The notes below the pieces were generated by a model. The model saw only the letters and a list, made by a program, of their open reading frames with translations. It did no database searches and was not told where the DNA came from. Made by a program: the position numbers and the translations under genes. Source: Desulfobulbaceae bacterium (GTDB lineage: Bacteria > Desulfobacterota > Desulfobulbia > Desulfobulbales > Desulfocapsaceae). Taken from it: a DNA stretch of 18,987 nucleotides. Shown in pieces: positions 1-8,779 of this stretch (within the stretch, counting starts at the first letter, position 1; every line of letters begins with the position of its first letter). The stretch covers positions 1 through 18,987 of the forward strand of contig JAUVON010000015.1 in NCBI GenBank assembly GCA_030599175.1, read 5' to 3'.

Positions 1-189
1 GAGAATATATTAAGAATATATCAATTTTTCCAGAGATATATGCTGGACAGCACTCTTTCAGATCACTTTTCATTTATATGAAAGTCATACATTCTGGGAG
101 GGCAAAAGAAATCAGGAGAGGTGTTGCACAACAGGTAAGCGAGCATGCGAGACTCCGATCCACAGCCTTCAATGACGTTTGGCAACCCC
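1..189. other. Gene-free upstream region with small inverted repeats
   Basis: I see no convincing coding sequence here. AT-rich inverted repeats are visible: ATATATC (16-22) against GATATAT (35-41) with a 12-nt loop, and TTTCAT (68-73) against ATGAAA (78-83) with a 4-nt loop. A near-direct repeat GAATATAT occurs at 3-10 and 14-21. Such palindromes upstream of a possible sigma-54 promoter could be activator binding sites, but that is inference only. No terminator of an upstream gene is evident. Confidence 0.4.
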
Positions 190-206
190 TGGTATATAAT
201 TTGCAT
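190..206 (+). promoter_or_regulatory. Candidate sigma-54 promoter (sigma-70 reading also possible)
   Basis: The sequence TGGTATATAATTTGCAT has GG (191-192) and GC (203-204) separated by exactly 10 nt. It also has the TGG and TTGCA cores of the minus-24/minus-12 consensus. The start site would be near 215, leaving a leader of about 20 nt before the ATG at 237. The same bases contain TATAAT (195-200), with ATGACG (172-177) 17 nt upstream, a weaker sigma-70 possibility. Sigma-54 control of early flagellar operons is common in proteobacteria with a NtrC-type flagellar regulator, but no such regulator is encoded in this window. Confidence 0.45.
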
Positions 207-236
207 ACATTATCTAAACCTTAAACAATATATGCT

Positions 237-2645
237 ATGAAACCTCTTCTAACCTTACTGATAATCTTCTTCTGCATGTTTGATGGCCCAATCATGGCCT
301 CTGAACTTATAAAGATAACACGAGTAGATAACAGAGATAGTATTCAGCTCTATTTCAGCTTTGACAGGCCGCCTCTGTTCAATGAGACAGTCAACGAGAA
401 ACGCATTAATCTCATTTTCCCACAATCAAAAATTGCACCTGACCTTCAAATATTTGAAGCTGACGACAAGATAGTCAAAATTTTGTCGCATGACAAAGAC
501 GGGGTCTATATACTCTCCCTCTTTTTTCGATACAAACCACAAAACTATACGTTCTCAAAAAGCGCAGACGAAAAAATTGTGCTGGAAGTACTGCTTGGCA
601 ATCGATTCAGTAAGTCGTATAAAAATTTGGCCGACAGGCTGAAAGGGCTGACTATTCTTGACAGGAATTCCTCAGATTACTCCAATCCGTATGTCTTATC
701 TCCATATAGTAGAGACTGGATTTCTTTTTTTTCGAAATATGAATCGCCGTTGAATGTTGATATTCCGTTACGATTCAGTTTCCCACCCTTTCCAACAATT
801 CAACTCCTTCCGTCTGGTAAAGAAAGTACCAGGCAGTTGTTATCACCAGAAATGTACGCGCTTGCAGGTCAGGGTCTCTGGGCTCAACTTGCTCCGTTAA
901 TTTTGAAGAAACTTCAAACTGAACCGGAGATCGTACAGCAGAAACTTCTTGCACTTATATATAGTGAAGTGCTTGCAAGAGGAAATGATTTTGAAGAAGC
1001 TTTCAAACAGCTCCACCTTTTAAAAGAAAAACAGCCTGAAGAGCCCATTGAAGACTTAATTATATATCTTCTGGCCCTCACCCAGGCAATTCATACAGAC
1101 CCTCACCTTGCAGGTCTCGAGTTTAAAGAGCTGGAAGAGAGGATAAGTACTAGCAACCCCCTGGCCCCCTACCTCTTAAATTCCCAGATTGAAACTGCAC
1201 TCGCCACATCCCAGTACAGCAGGATGAACGAACTTCTCCTCCGGGACGATATAGGCTTCCCTGATCAAGTCAAGGAAATCCGGGCAATCCGCCAGGCTGA
1301 TTACTGGTTTGCAATCAAACAACCTGTGAAGGCATATGTTGCCTATAACCTACTGTCAGAATCAGTGCTCCTTCCAACCCGACCATATTCTCTGAACCGA
1401 TATTGCACAACACTCTACAATAATAAAAAATTTGAGGAGAGTGCAGAATGCTATGAACAACTTTCATCACTTGCCTTATCTGAAGATTCCTTAGGGTTGG
1501 TTAAATATAGATTAAATATGGCCAGACTTAAATTTCAGAACGGCACATCTCTTGTTTCTGATTTTACTCAAATTGAAAATGCATTTTCAGGGAGTGAGGC
1601 GGGATACCGGGCTGCCCTGAAAAAAAATGACCTCTTTCTACTTCAGGACAACAGTCGATACAACTGGGCATTAAAACAATATGAAGCCATTAGTCAGGAA
1701 TCGATACTGCGTGCGGTTACCGAAGAAGCACTGTTTAAGCAGGCCCTGATTTACACCTTACTTGGTCAAAGCGACAAATCCATTACATTGCTGCAAAAAC
1801 TTCTCAGGGATTTCCGGCAGGGAGACATTAAACCCACAGCACAGGCATTGCTTATTGAGTTGCTGCCTGGTGAGATTAAACGACTTGTGGATAAGAAAGA
1901 ATATCTCAAGGGACTTGTCCTGGCCAAACAGAACAAAGAACTGTTTAAGAAAAGATGGATAGACAGTGTGTACCTGGTAGACATTGCTGAAGCATATCAG
2001 AAGATCGGTATTTTTGACGAAGCACAGCAGCTCTACCTGTACCTTATCGAAATCGTACCAATCGACAAAAAGGAGCAATTTTATCTACCGATGATCAGGG
2101 CTTCTTTTAATCATGGCAATTACAGTCTTGTTGATGATTACGCTGCACAATACACCTATAACTATCCCCGGGGATCATTTTCAGATGAGATCCTTCTTCT
2201 TCGACTGCAGGCACTTGTTGCCGAGGGGAGACTTGCAGAAGCACTCCGGGTTCTTCCGACTCCTCTTCCTGATCACCGTGGCATAATCAGACTCGCAGGC
2301 TCTCTTTTTTACCGTACTGACAACTTTAGAGATTGTACCAGGGTATATAATATCCTTGCAGATTCAAATTATTCTTTTAGCCCCATAGACAGAATAATGT
2401 ATGGCGAGAGTCTTTTTAGAACGGAACATTTTTTTCAGGCGGAAGATATGTTTTTACAAGTGACCAGGGACAATCCTTTCTTTAATCAAAGCCTCTATCG
2501 TCTTGCTGAACTCGAAAGAAGAAAGGGAAAAGAAAAAAATGGTCTAAGATTTTTCAGGAAAATTGTCGAAACAGGAAGAGATGATCGTTGGAAACAGTAT
2601 GCCGAAAAAGAATTGCAATTTGCAACTGCTGCTTCCCGTATGTGA
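237..2645 (+). CDS. Exported TPR-repeat protein with N-terminal AMIN-like region, possible PflA-like motor scaffold
   Basis: This is an 802-residue protein. Residues 1-21 form a classic signal peptide (K3, hydrophobic core, probable cleavage after M-A at 20-21), so the mature protein should be periplasmic. Residues about 22-118 alternate short beta-type segments, like the AMIN domains that target envelope machines. From about 200 to 795 the chain is almost entirely helical, with repeated TPR-like helix pairs; clear units lie around 400-430, 555-600 and 720-795. Catalytic motifs were not found. The gene ends 67 nt before flgB, in the same direction as the rod genes. Size, beta-then-solenoid layout and flagellar context resemble PflA of Campylobacter and Helicobacter, a periplasmic protein needed for stator assembly. 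That is an analogy and was not shown by alignment. It could also be a generic TPR scaffold or a peptidoglycan-interacting protein. The ATG at 237 is chosen because the signal peptide begins there, although the Shine-Dalgarno is weak. Confidence 0.8.
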   Translation: MKPLLTLLIIFFCMFDGPIMASELIKITRVDNRDSIQLYFSFDRPPLFNETVNEKRINLIFPQSKIAPDLQIFEADDKIVKILSHDKDGVYILSLFFRYKPQNYTFSKSADEKIVLEVLLGNRFSKSYKNLADRLKGLTILDRNSSDYSNPYVLSPYSRDWISFFSKYESPLNVDIPLRFSFPPFPTIQLLPSGKESTRQLLSPEMYALAGQGLWAQLAPLILKKLQTEPEIVQQKLLALIYSEVLARGNDFEEAFKQLHLLKEKQPEEPIEDLIIYLLALTQAIHTDPHLAGLEFKELEERISTSNPLAPYLLNSQIETALATSQYSRMNELLLRDDIGFPDQVKEIRAIRQADYWFAIKQPVKAYVAYNLLSESVLLPTRPYSLNRYCTTLYNNKKFEESAECYEQLSSLALSEDSLGLVKYRLNMARLKFQNGTSLVSDFTQIENAFSGSEAGYRAALKKNDLFLLQDNSRYNWALKQYEAISQESILRAVTEEALFKQALIYTLLGQSDKSITLLQKLLRDFRQGDIKPTAQALLIELLPGEIKRLVDKKEYLKGLVLAKQNKELFKKRWIDSVYLVDIAEAYQKIGIFDEAQQLYLYLIEIVPIDKKEQFYLPMIRASFNHGNYSLVDDYAAQYTYNYPRGSFSDEILLLRLQALVAEGRLAEALRVLPTPLPDHRGIIRLAGSLFYRTDNFRDCTRVYNILADSNYSFSPIDRIMYGESLFRTEHFFQAEDMFLQVTRDNPFFNQSLYRLAELERRKGKEKNGLRFFRKIVETGRDDRWKQYAEKELQFATAASRM

Positions 2646-2712
2646 TTGATTTCAGGAACCGTATCAGCTGCAACTCTCGAACAAAGCGGAGTCATAAAAA
2701 TTAAGGAAAAAT

Positions 2713-3129
2713 ATGGATTCTTTAAGACCATTTGATTCACAAATGCAGCTTCTAAGCAAAGTTTTAGATCTGAGGGCAGAAAAAGCTCAGATCATCTCAT
2801 CAAACATTGCCAACGCTGAAACCCCAGGCTACACCCCTTCTGTTTTTGACTTCGAGCAGGATCTCAGGAGTGCAATCAAACAAACCGGTGCAGTTGCCCT
2901 GGAGACCTCACATAACAGTCATATTTCACAGGGACCTGCCGGGTTCAACTCTGTTGTCGGAAAAATCAGCAAGGTTGCTGACCAGCCCGGTATAGGTGAC
3001 GAAAATGGAGTCAGTGTTGACCAGGAAATGATTGCCTTATCTGAAAACGAGATACTGTATGAGACATCGGCCCAGCTCTTAAAGAAGAGAATTACTCTTC
3101 TCAAACATGTCATATCAGGCGGACAGTAA
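2713..3129 (+). CDS. flgB: Flagellar proximal rod protein FlgB
   Basis: FlgB (138 residues) is one of the proximal rod subunits that cross the periplasm and join the MS ring to the distal rod. The N-terminal axial-protein signature SSNIANAETPGY lies near residues 29-40, and the C-terminal helix (ALSENEILYETSAQLLKK) is the usual coiled-coil terminus of rod proteins. It is exported by the flagellar type III system, so no Sec signal is expected or seen. AAGGA (2703-2707) sits 5 nt before the ATG. It is followed by flgC after 39 nt, the standard start of a flgBC-fliE operon. Confidence 0.97.
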   Translation: MDSLRPFDSQMQLLSKVLDLRAEKAQIISSNIANAETPGYTPSVFDFEQDLRSAIKQTGAVALETSHNSHISQGPAGFNSVVGKISKVADQPGIGDENGVSVDQEMIALSENEILYETSAQLLKKRITLLKHVISGGQ

Positions 3130-3168
3130 ACCTGACCTGGAAATATTAATTACAAGGGAAACCATAGC

Positions 3169-3600
3169 ATGGATATATTCAACACATTTCAGATAAGCAG
3201 TTCAGCACTCAAGGCCAACACTATCAGGTTGAATACTATCAGCTCCAATCTGGCTAATGTTGAAACAACCTCCACCCCTGAGGGAGGTGCCTACAGGAAG
3301 AAATCTGTTTATTTTGAAAGCCAGCCGCTGAGCTTTCAGAAACAGCTGGAAAACAATATGAAAAATTCTGCCCAGGGAGTAGCAGTAACAAAAATCCTTG
3401 AAGATGATACTCCTCCAAGAAAAGTATACGACCCGACTCATCCCGATGCACAGGATGACGGATATGTAGACATGCCTAATATAAGTGTTCTTGAAGAGAT
3501 GGTTGATATGATGTCTGCGACAAGAGCTTATCAGGCGAATGTCACTACTATCAAATCAGCAAAGAGAATGGCCCTGAAGGCTCTTGAAATCGGGAGATAA
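3169..3600 (+). CDS. flgC: Flagellar proximal rod protein FlgC
   Basis: FlgC (143 residues) is a proximal rod subunit exported by the flagellar type III apparatus. The N-terminal signature SSNLANVETT is at about residues 25-34. The C-terminal segment ATRAYQANVTTIKSAKRMALKALEIGR is the family's terminal helix; as usual it includes the Y-Q-A-N motif shared with other rod and hook proteins. An AAGGGA (3154-3159) precedes the ATG by 9 nt. The gene lies between flgB and fliE, with fliE starting 5 nt after its stop, which implies co-transcription and probably coupled translation. Confidence 0.97.
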   Translation: MDIFNTFQISSSALKANTIRLNTISSNLANVETTSTPEGGAYRKKSVYFESQPLSFQKQLENNMKNSAQGVAVTKILEDDTPPRKVYDPTHPDAQDDGYVDMPNISVLEEMVDMMSATRAYQANVTTIKSAKRMALKALEIGR

Positions 3601-3605
3601 TACTC

Positions 3606-3905
3606 ATGAATATGGTTAATGGAATAACATCTCTGCCCTCCTCTCTGATCACCCCGCAGGAAACCAGTGATGTAGCTCGTGCCAAGTCGGGTTTTGGAGA
3701 GATTCTGTCTTCAACTATAAAATCAACAAATAATGCCCAGTTAGCCGGAGACATGGCAGTCGAAAAACTCATTACTGGTGAGGCAAAACATCTTCATGAA
3801 GTGATGATTGCCGTTGAAGAGGCCGATGTTTCCCTTCGTATGTTAGTGCAGATGCGTAACAAAGCGCTGACTGCTTATGAAGAGATCATGAGAATGCAAA
3901 TTTGA
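3606..3905 (+). CDS. fliE: Flagellar hook-basal body adaptor FliE
   Basis: FliE (99 residues) is the small adaptor between the MS ring/export gate and the proximal rod, and it is among the earliest export substrates. The C-terminal half is diagnostic: a helix with GEAKHLHEVMIAVEEADVS (about 58-76), then the conserved MLVQMRNKALTAYEEIMRMQI terminus. The N-terminal 25 residues are variable, as is normal. A GGGAGA (3592-3597) inside the end of flgC serves as ribosome binding site. The length is typical for the family. Confidence 0.96.
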   Translation: MNMVNGITSLPSSLITPQETSDVARAKSGFGEILSSTIKSTNNAQLAGDMAVEKLITGEAKHLHEVMIAVEEADVSLRMLVQMRNKALTAYEEIMRMQI

Positions 3906-3961
3906 TGGTCAGACAACTCTCTGTACTTTATTTTTAATATTGTTTGCAAAAAGGATTATTC

Positions 3962-5581
3962 ATGGAAGCTGAAGAACAAAATGTTCCTGCACCAACTGAA
4001 ACTACAGATCCTCCAATGGTTCGGCCTGAAAGAAAAAACATCTTCACGCTTATTCAGGAATGGCCGCTGTCAAGGAAAATTGCTACAGGTGTGGTACTGT
4101 TCGTCTCAATATTACTTTTTGGTTTCCTGATTTTTCAGGCGGGAATTGCCGATCAACAGCTTCTTTATGCCAACCTCTCAACAAATGACGCTGCACTGGT
4201 AGCAAATTCGCTGAAAGCAGAAAAAATACCCTATTCATTAAAGAATGGGGGCCGTGACATATGGGTATCAGCAGATCAGCTCTACCAGACCAGATTGGAT
4301 CTCGCAGCCAAAGGGTTGCCGAGTGGCGGCGGAGTCGGATTCGAAATATTTGACAAACAGAGTTTCGCTCTCACAGACTTCGTCCAGAAAGTGAATCATA
4401 CCAGAGCTCTTCAAGGAGAACTTTCCAGAACAATAACTTCACTTGCTCCTGTAGAGACATCCCGGGTACACCTTGCACTCCCTGAAAAAAGATTGTTTAA
4501 GAATCAACAAAAAAAGGCTACTGCTTCAGTAATTATTACACTAAAACCCGGGCAAGAACTTGATATGAGCCAGGTTCAGGGAGTTGTCCATCTTGTTGCC
4601 GGATCAGTTATGGGGCTTGAGCCAAAAGATGTCAAAGTAATTAATTCCAGAGGAGTGGTACTTGAAGGTCAGGAAAAATCTGACAAAGATAATCTGATGT
4701 CTCTGGACATGCTGGCCTATCAGCAGGAAGTGGAACTCAGGCTGGAGACCCGTGCCCAGGACCTCCTGGATAGGACAATGGGTAGAGACCATGCTGTTGT
4801 CAGAGTTACAGCCACACTTGACTTTTCCAAAGTTGAAAAAACAGAAGAACTATTCGATGCTGATGAACCTGTTATCAGAAGTGAACAGCTGAATCAAGAG
4901 AGCAGCGGTACTCAAACTATAGGTGGGATTCCAGGGGTACAGTCAAATCTCGATGGAAATTTTCAGGAAGAGATAGACTCAATTCCACAGACAAGTAGTA
5001 CTTCAAAAATAACCAATTACGAAATAAGCAAAACCATAAGCAAAATTGTTAATCCTATTGGCTCCATTTTAAATCTTTCAGTTTCTGTACTGGTTGCAGA
5101 TCGCGTGGAACTTGACAACCAGGGCAATGCTGTATCTACCACTCCGCTCACACCCGAAGAGTTGAAATCTATTGAAAACATGGTTGCTACTGCAATTGGT
5201 ATTGTTCAGGAACGGGGAGACATGATCAACGTATTGTCTATGCCGTTTATCGATACCGATAAAACTTTAGTTGAAACGGAGCAATCGACACCTCATTTTA
5301 TTTACCAATATATCCCTTTTGTAAAATATGGCTTGATTCTTCTTGGTATTCTTCTGATCTATTTACTCCTGGTCAGGCCTGTAATAAAAACCATGCGCGG
5401 CGAAGTAAAGAATCATTACAAAACCGTGAAACAACTCGAACAGGAACAGAATAAAATCCAGGATGAAGAGATCGTCCCTCTTCCACCGGTAGATGAAACA
5501 ATCACAATGCTCAAAAGAGAGGTGCTTCAGAACCATGTGCCCACTGCCTTTATAATAAAAAACTGGATACAGGAAGGATAA
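3962..5581 (+). CDS. fliF: Flagellar MS-ring protein FliF
   Basis: FliF (539 residues from the ATG at 3962) forms the membrane MS ring on which rod, export gate and C-ring assemble. TM1 is at about residues 42-59, followed by a large periplasmic region with the ring-building motifs (YANLSTNDAALVANSLKAEKIPY and the GLPSGGGVGFEIFD stretch). TM2 lies at about 451-472. The C-terminal cytoplasmic tail ends in HVPTAFIIKNWIQEG, the FliG-binding helix. A TTG at 3944 is in frame six codons upstream, but the AAAAGGA at 3949-3955 is correctly placed for the ATG at 3962, so I use the latter. fliG begins 3 nt after the stop, as expected for partners that assemble together. Confidence 0.97.
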   Translation: MEAEEQNVPAPTETTDPPMVRPERKNIFTLIQEWPLSRKIATGVVLFVSILLFGFLIFQAGIADQQLLYANLSTNDAALVANSLKAEKIPYSLKNGGRDIWVSADQLYQTRLDLAAKGLPSGGGVGFEIFDKQSFALTDFVQKVNHTRALQGELSRTITSLAPVETSRVHLALPEKRLFKNQQKKATASVIITLKPGQELDMSQVQGVVHLVAGSVMGLEPKDVKVINSRGVVLEGQEKSDKDNLMSLDMLAYQQEVELRLETRAQDLLDRTMGRDHAVVRVTATLDFSKVEKTEELFDADEPVIRSEQLNQESSGTQTIGGIPGVQSNLDGNFQEEIDSIPQTSSTSKITNYEISKTISKIVNPIGSILNLSVSVLVADRVELDNQGNAVSTTPLTPEELKSIENMVATAIGIVQERGDMINVLSMPFIDTDKTLVETEQSTPHFIYQYIPFVKYGLILLGILLIYLLLVRPVIKTMRGEVKNHYKTVKQLEQEQNKIQDEEIVPLPPVDETITMLKREVLQNHVPTAFIIKNWIQEG

Positions 5582-5584
5582 CAG

Positions 5585-6589
5585 ATGGCAATAGAAACAT
5601 TGACAGGACTTAATAAGGTAGCAGTCTTGCTTATCTGTCTCGGAGAAGATGCAGCTTCAAAAATTTTTGACGAATTATCCGACGAGGAAGTACGACAGGT
5701 AACCAGAACCATGGGAATGATCAACCATATACCTATCGACATTAAGGAGAAAGTATTTGCAAGCTTTCATGAAACTCGAGACCAGTATGCAGGACTTTTT
5801 GTAAAGGGAGAAGATTTCGCAAAGAAAGCTATTGCTGCAACTTCAGGGGAGCAACGGTCTGATTTTTTAATGGATCAGTTTGTTTCAGCTACCGAATCAA
5901 GATCTTTGGAAACTATATCTTTAATGGCCCCTCGCATGGTGGCCGGCCTGCTGGAACATGAACATCCGCAGACCATAGCCCTCGTTCTTTCCACCCAGCA
6001 TGTTGAACATGCCAGTGAGATACTCGCGCACCTTCCTGAAGAATTAAGAACAGATGTAACATACCGTATTTCAAAAATTGAACGGGTCTCTCCCGAGGTT
6101 ATCAGCAGAATAGAAGACGCATTGAACAGGGAGATAGGCCTCGTTTCAGGTAAAGCTCATAAAAAAGTAGGTGGTATTGATGCTGTTGTCGGAATCCTCA
6201 ACCATATGAAAAACAACCTCGATGCTGATATTCTTGAGAAGATGGAGGAGACCGACCCGGACATGGCTGACGAGATCAGGAAAAAGATGTTCACCTTTGA
6301 AAATCTTGTGGCCCTTGATGGAAGATCACTGCAGTTGATTTTAAGAGAGGTAAATAACGATTCTCTCACTGTTGCTCTCAAGACCGCTTCCGATCAGATG
6401 AAAGAGAAAATATTTGCAAACATGTCTATCCGCGCAGCTGATATGATCAGAGACGATCTTGAGGCTATGGGTCCGGTACGCCTCTCCGAAGTAGAACTCA
6501 TGCAACAGGCCATAGTCAAGATTGCCATGAAGCTTGAGAGTGAGGGGAAACTTGTACTTGGGCCTGGAGGCGGTGATGAACTTGTCTAA
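5585..6589 (+). CDS. fliG: Flagellar motor switch protein FliG
   Basis: FliG (334 residues) is the C-ring subunit that contacts the stator and generates torque. The N-terminal domain (1-100) binds the FliF tail. The middle domain carries the EHPQ motif at 126-129, which contacts FliM. The C-terminal torque domain keeps the charged set K266, R283, D290, D291 and R299. These line up with the functional residues K264, R281, D288, D289 and R297 known from E. coli, shifted by two. GGAAGGA just upstream in the fliF end gives a strong ribosome binding site. The last 14 nt overlap the start of fliH. Confidence 0.98.
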   Translation: MAIETLTGLNKVAVLLICLGEDAASKIFDELSDEEVRQVTRTMGMINHIPIDIKEKVFASFHETRDQYAGLFVKGEDFAKKAIAATSGEQRSDFLMDQFVSATESRSLETISLMAPRMVAGLLEHEHPQTIALVLSTQHVEHASEILAHLPEELRTDVTYRISKIERVSPEVISRIEDALNREIGLVSGKAHKKVGGIDAVVGILNHMKNNLDADILEKMEETDPDMADEIRKKMFTFENLVALDGRSLQLILREVNNDSLTVALKTASDQMKEKIFANMSIRAADMIRDDLEAMGPVRLSEVELMQQAIVKIAMKLESEGKLVLGPGGGDELV

Positions 6590-7310
6590 ATACTTCAAGC
6601 ATTCTGGGTCTTTCCAACCTGAGGATATTCTTAAATCCACTCCTGCACCACCAGTCCCGGAGGTGGAAACCTCAATCTCTGTATCTTCTGCTGATATTTC
6701 ACTGCAACCAGACAGTATAGACAAGAAAACAGATTCCGACCAGGTTCATACCGATCAGGAGGAAAGTGGATCTTCCAATGAAACAGTGGATCCTGGTAAA
6801 TACATCGAAGTCTCAGAAGTGGAAAAAAAACTTGAAGAAGCATATGAGGCTGGAATTCAAAAAGGATTTGAAAAAAGTGCAGCTGATTTCGAATCCGCAG
6901 GGAAATCTCTTCTCACCATTTGTGAACAACTTGAAACGGTAAGGGAGACTATCATAGCAAACAGCAACCGGGAAATACAGGAATTTGCCATGGGGGTTGC
7001 CGAAAGAATTGTCCGGCATTCATTACGGGATGACAATACTACTATTATTGCAACGATTGAAGAAGCGTTGCAACGGGCAGTCAAGTCAGATGAATTTTAT
7101 GTCTATATTAATCCTGACGATTATGACATGGTAGCAGAGAGGTCAAGCGACCTCATAGCAGGGCTTAGCGGACTAAGCAATATTTTGATCAAAAAGGATG
7201 TAACTGTTGAAAAAGGCGGAGCGAAAATTGAATCCGACAACTGTACTATTGATGCTACTATTGCCAGCCAGTTTGACGTGATCCGGCAGGAATTACAAAA
7301 GAAAGTATAG
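6576..7310 (+). CDS. fliH: Flagellar export ATPase regulator FliH
   Basis: FliH (244 residues) is the peripheral stator-like arm that binds the FliI ATPase, anchors it to the C-ring and regulates it. Residues 1-75 are acidic, low complexity and probably disordered. A helical region (about 80-125) contains G-spaced heptads (EKKLEEAYEAGIQKGFEK). The C-terminal FliI-binding domain runs from about 125, with FAMGVAERIVRHSL and DAT-IASQFDVIRQEL. An in-frame ATG at 6534 exists, but GGAGG at 6566-6570 is 5 nt from the ATG at 6576, and that protein begins in the usual FliH way, so 6576 is preferred. It overlaps fliG by 14 nt, which suggests translational coupling. Confidence 0.92.
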   Translation: MNLSKYFKHSGSFQPEDILKSTPAPPVPEVETSISVSSADISLQPDSIDKKTDSDQVHTDQEESGSSNETVDPGKYIEVSEVEKKLEEAYEAGIQKGFEKSAADFESAGKSLLTICEQLETVRETIIANSNREIQEFAMGVAERIVRHSLRDDNTTIIATIEEALQRAVKSDEFYVYINPDDYDMVAERSSDLIAGLSGLSNILIKKDVTVEKGGAKIESDNCTIDATIASQFDVIRQELQKKV

Positions 7311-7394
7311 GAGGCTGCATTGCTTTCCTGACAATGAAGGTACTTATCCAGAGATTTTAGAATACCCCGTACTATTCGGAATACAATCAAAATC

Positions 7395-8750
7395 ATGCTA
7401 TTAGAAGACTCACATATTAAAGACCTTGAAACTATTAAAGTATGGGGGAAAGTCACCCGTATTGTCGGTCTGGTTATCGAAGGGTATTGCCCCTATGCAT
7501 CCATAGGGTCATTATGCCAGGTCACCCCAGTGGATAGTGGAGAAAATATCTATGCTGAAATCGTAGGCTTCAAAGATGGCAAAGCTCTCCTTATGCCTCT
7601 TGGAGACCTGCGTGGTCTTGGTCCGGGAAGTCTGATTCGTGTGATCAGAAACAGTGCCACCATCAAGGTCGGCAACAACCTGCTTGGTAGAGTCATAGAT
7701 GCAATGGAACTCCCTCAGGACGGATTACCCGCTCCGATTCTCACGGAAGACATTGATCTCTACGCCCTTCCTCCGGGACCACTGGAGAGACAGAATATCA
7801 GCCAGCCTCTTGACCTTGGGATTCGAGCGATAAATGGCCTTATTACCTGCGGAAAGGGTCAGCGAATGGGGATTATGGCAGGATCAGGTATTGGCAAAAG
7901 CATACTTCTGGGCATGATGGCAAAATATGCCAAGGCCGACATTAACGTAATTGCACTTATTGGCGAGCGGGGCAGAGAAGTCAGGGAATTTATTGAAAGG
8001 GATCTTGGAAAGGAAGGCCTTGCGCGCTCAGTCATTGTTGTTGTAACTTCTGATCAGTCCCCTTTACTTCGTATGCGAGGCGCGTTTGTAGCCACTGCCA
8101 TTGCAGAATTTTTCAGTAATCAGGGCAAGAATGTGCTCCTTATGATGGATTCTGTTACCCGTTTTGCAATGGCAATGCGTGAAATTGGCTTGGCAATTGG
8201 TGAACCGCCAACAACCAAAGGATACACTCCTTCTGTTTTTGCAACCCTGCCCAAACTACTGGAACGAGCTGGAAGATTCAAAAACCGTGGAACAATTACC
8301 GGACTTTATACTGTCCTGGTTGATGGTGATGATCTCACAGAACCGGTCGCAGACTCTGTACGCTCGATTCTTGACGGTCACATCGTTTTGTCCAGAACTC
8401 TTGCTACGAAAAATCATTTTCCTGCAATTGATGTTATCAACTCGACCAGCCGTGTAATGCGGAATATCATCTCCCCCCGTCATCAGGAACTTGCGGGAAA
8501 AGCCAGAGAAGTCCTTGCGACCTATGAAGACGCTGAGGATCTTATTAATATCGGTGCCTACGCAAAAGGATCCAACCCGAAGATTGACTATGCAATCAGC
8601 AGAATTGACTCGATAAATGATTTCTTGAAACAGGATTATAATGAATCTACTTCAATAAAAAATGGTCTTAACCAGTTAGGAAACTTGCTGGGTAACAGAA
8701 AAGATGAGAAACCCCCGAAAAAAAACAGGCGCGAAACAGATGCATCATAA
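7395..8750 (+). CDS. fliI: Flagellar type III export ATPase FliI
   Basis: FliI (451 residues) is the F1-beta-like ATPase that energises substrate unfolding and release at the export gate. Walker A is AGSGIGKS (162-169), with catalytic E191 in the GERGREVREF segment and Walker B NVLLMMDS with D252. The GEPPTTKGYTPSVFATLPKLLERAG stretch (269-293) is typical of T3SS ATPases. An N-terminal beta-barrel domain precedes the nucleotide-binding core, and a helical C-terminal domain follows. The start at 7395 is the only ATG/GTG/TTG in frame after the stop at 7335, although no good Shine-Dalgarno precedes it and the gap after fliH is 84 nt. fliJ, encoding its stalk partner, follows. Confidence 0.98.
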   Translation: MLLEDSHIKDLETIKVWGKVTRIVGLVIEGYCPYASIGSLCQVTPVDSGENIYAEIVGFKDGKALLMPLGDLRGLGPGSLIRVIRNSATIKVGNNLLGRVIDAMELPQDGLPAPILTEDIDLYALPPGPLERQNISQPLDLGIRAINGLITCGKGQRMGIMAGSGIGKSILLGMMAKYAKADINVIALIGERGREVREFIERDLGKEGLARSVIVVVTSDQSPLLRMRGAFVATAIAEFFSNQGKNVLLMMDSVTRFAMAMREIGLAIGEPPTTKGYTPSVFATLPKLLERAGRFKNRGTITGLYTVLVDGDDLTEPVADSVRSILDGHIVLSRTLATKNHFPAIDVINSTSRVMRNIISPRHQELAGKAREVLATYEDAEDLINIGAYAKGSNPKIDYAISRIDSINDFLKQDYNESTSIKNGLNQLGNLLGNRKDEKPPKKNRRETDAS

Positions 8751-8779
8751 ATCTTTTTCATACCAGTTATTGACATTGT

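Noticed and set aside
144..239. Short frame from ATG 144 running toward the TPR gene
   Set aside because: It has no ribosome binding site, crosses the promoter candidate and shows no recognisable composition.
1758..2078. Antisense open frame of 106 codons inside the TPR gene
   Set aside because: It is an antisense shadow of a clearly coding region, without ribosome binding site or family resemblance. The other antisense frames in the window were dismissed for the same reason.
2655..2672. GG-N10-GC pattern upstream of flgB, considered as a sigma-54 promoter
   Set aside because: Spacing fits, but the minus-12 side reads CAGCT instead of TTGCA and the minus-24 side is weak, so it is no better than chance.
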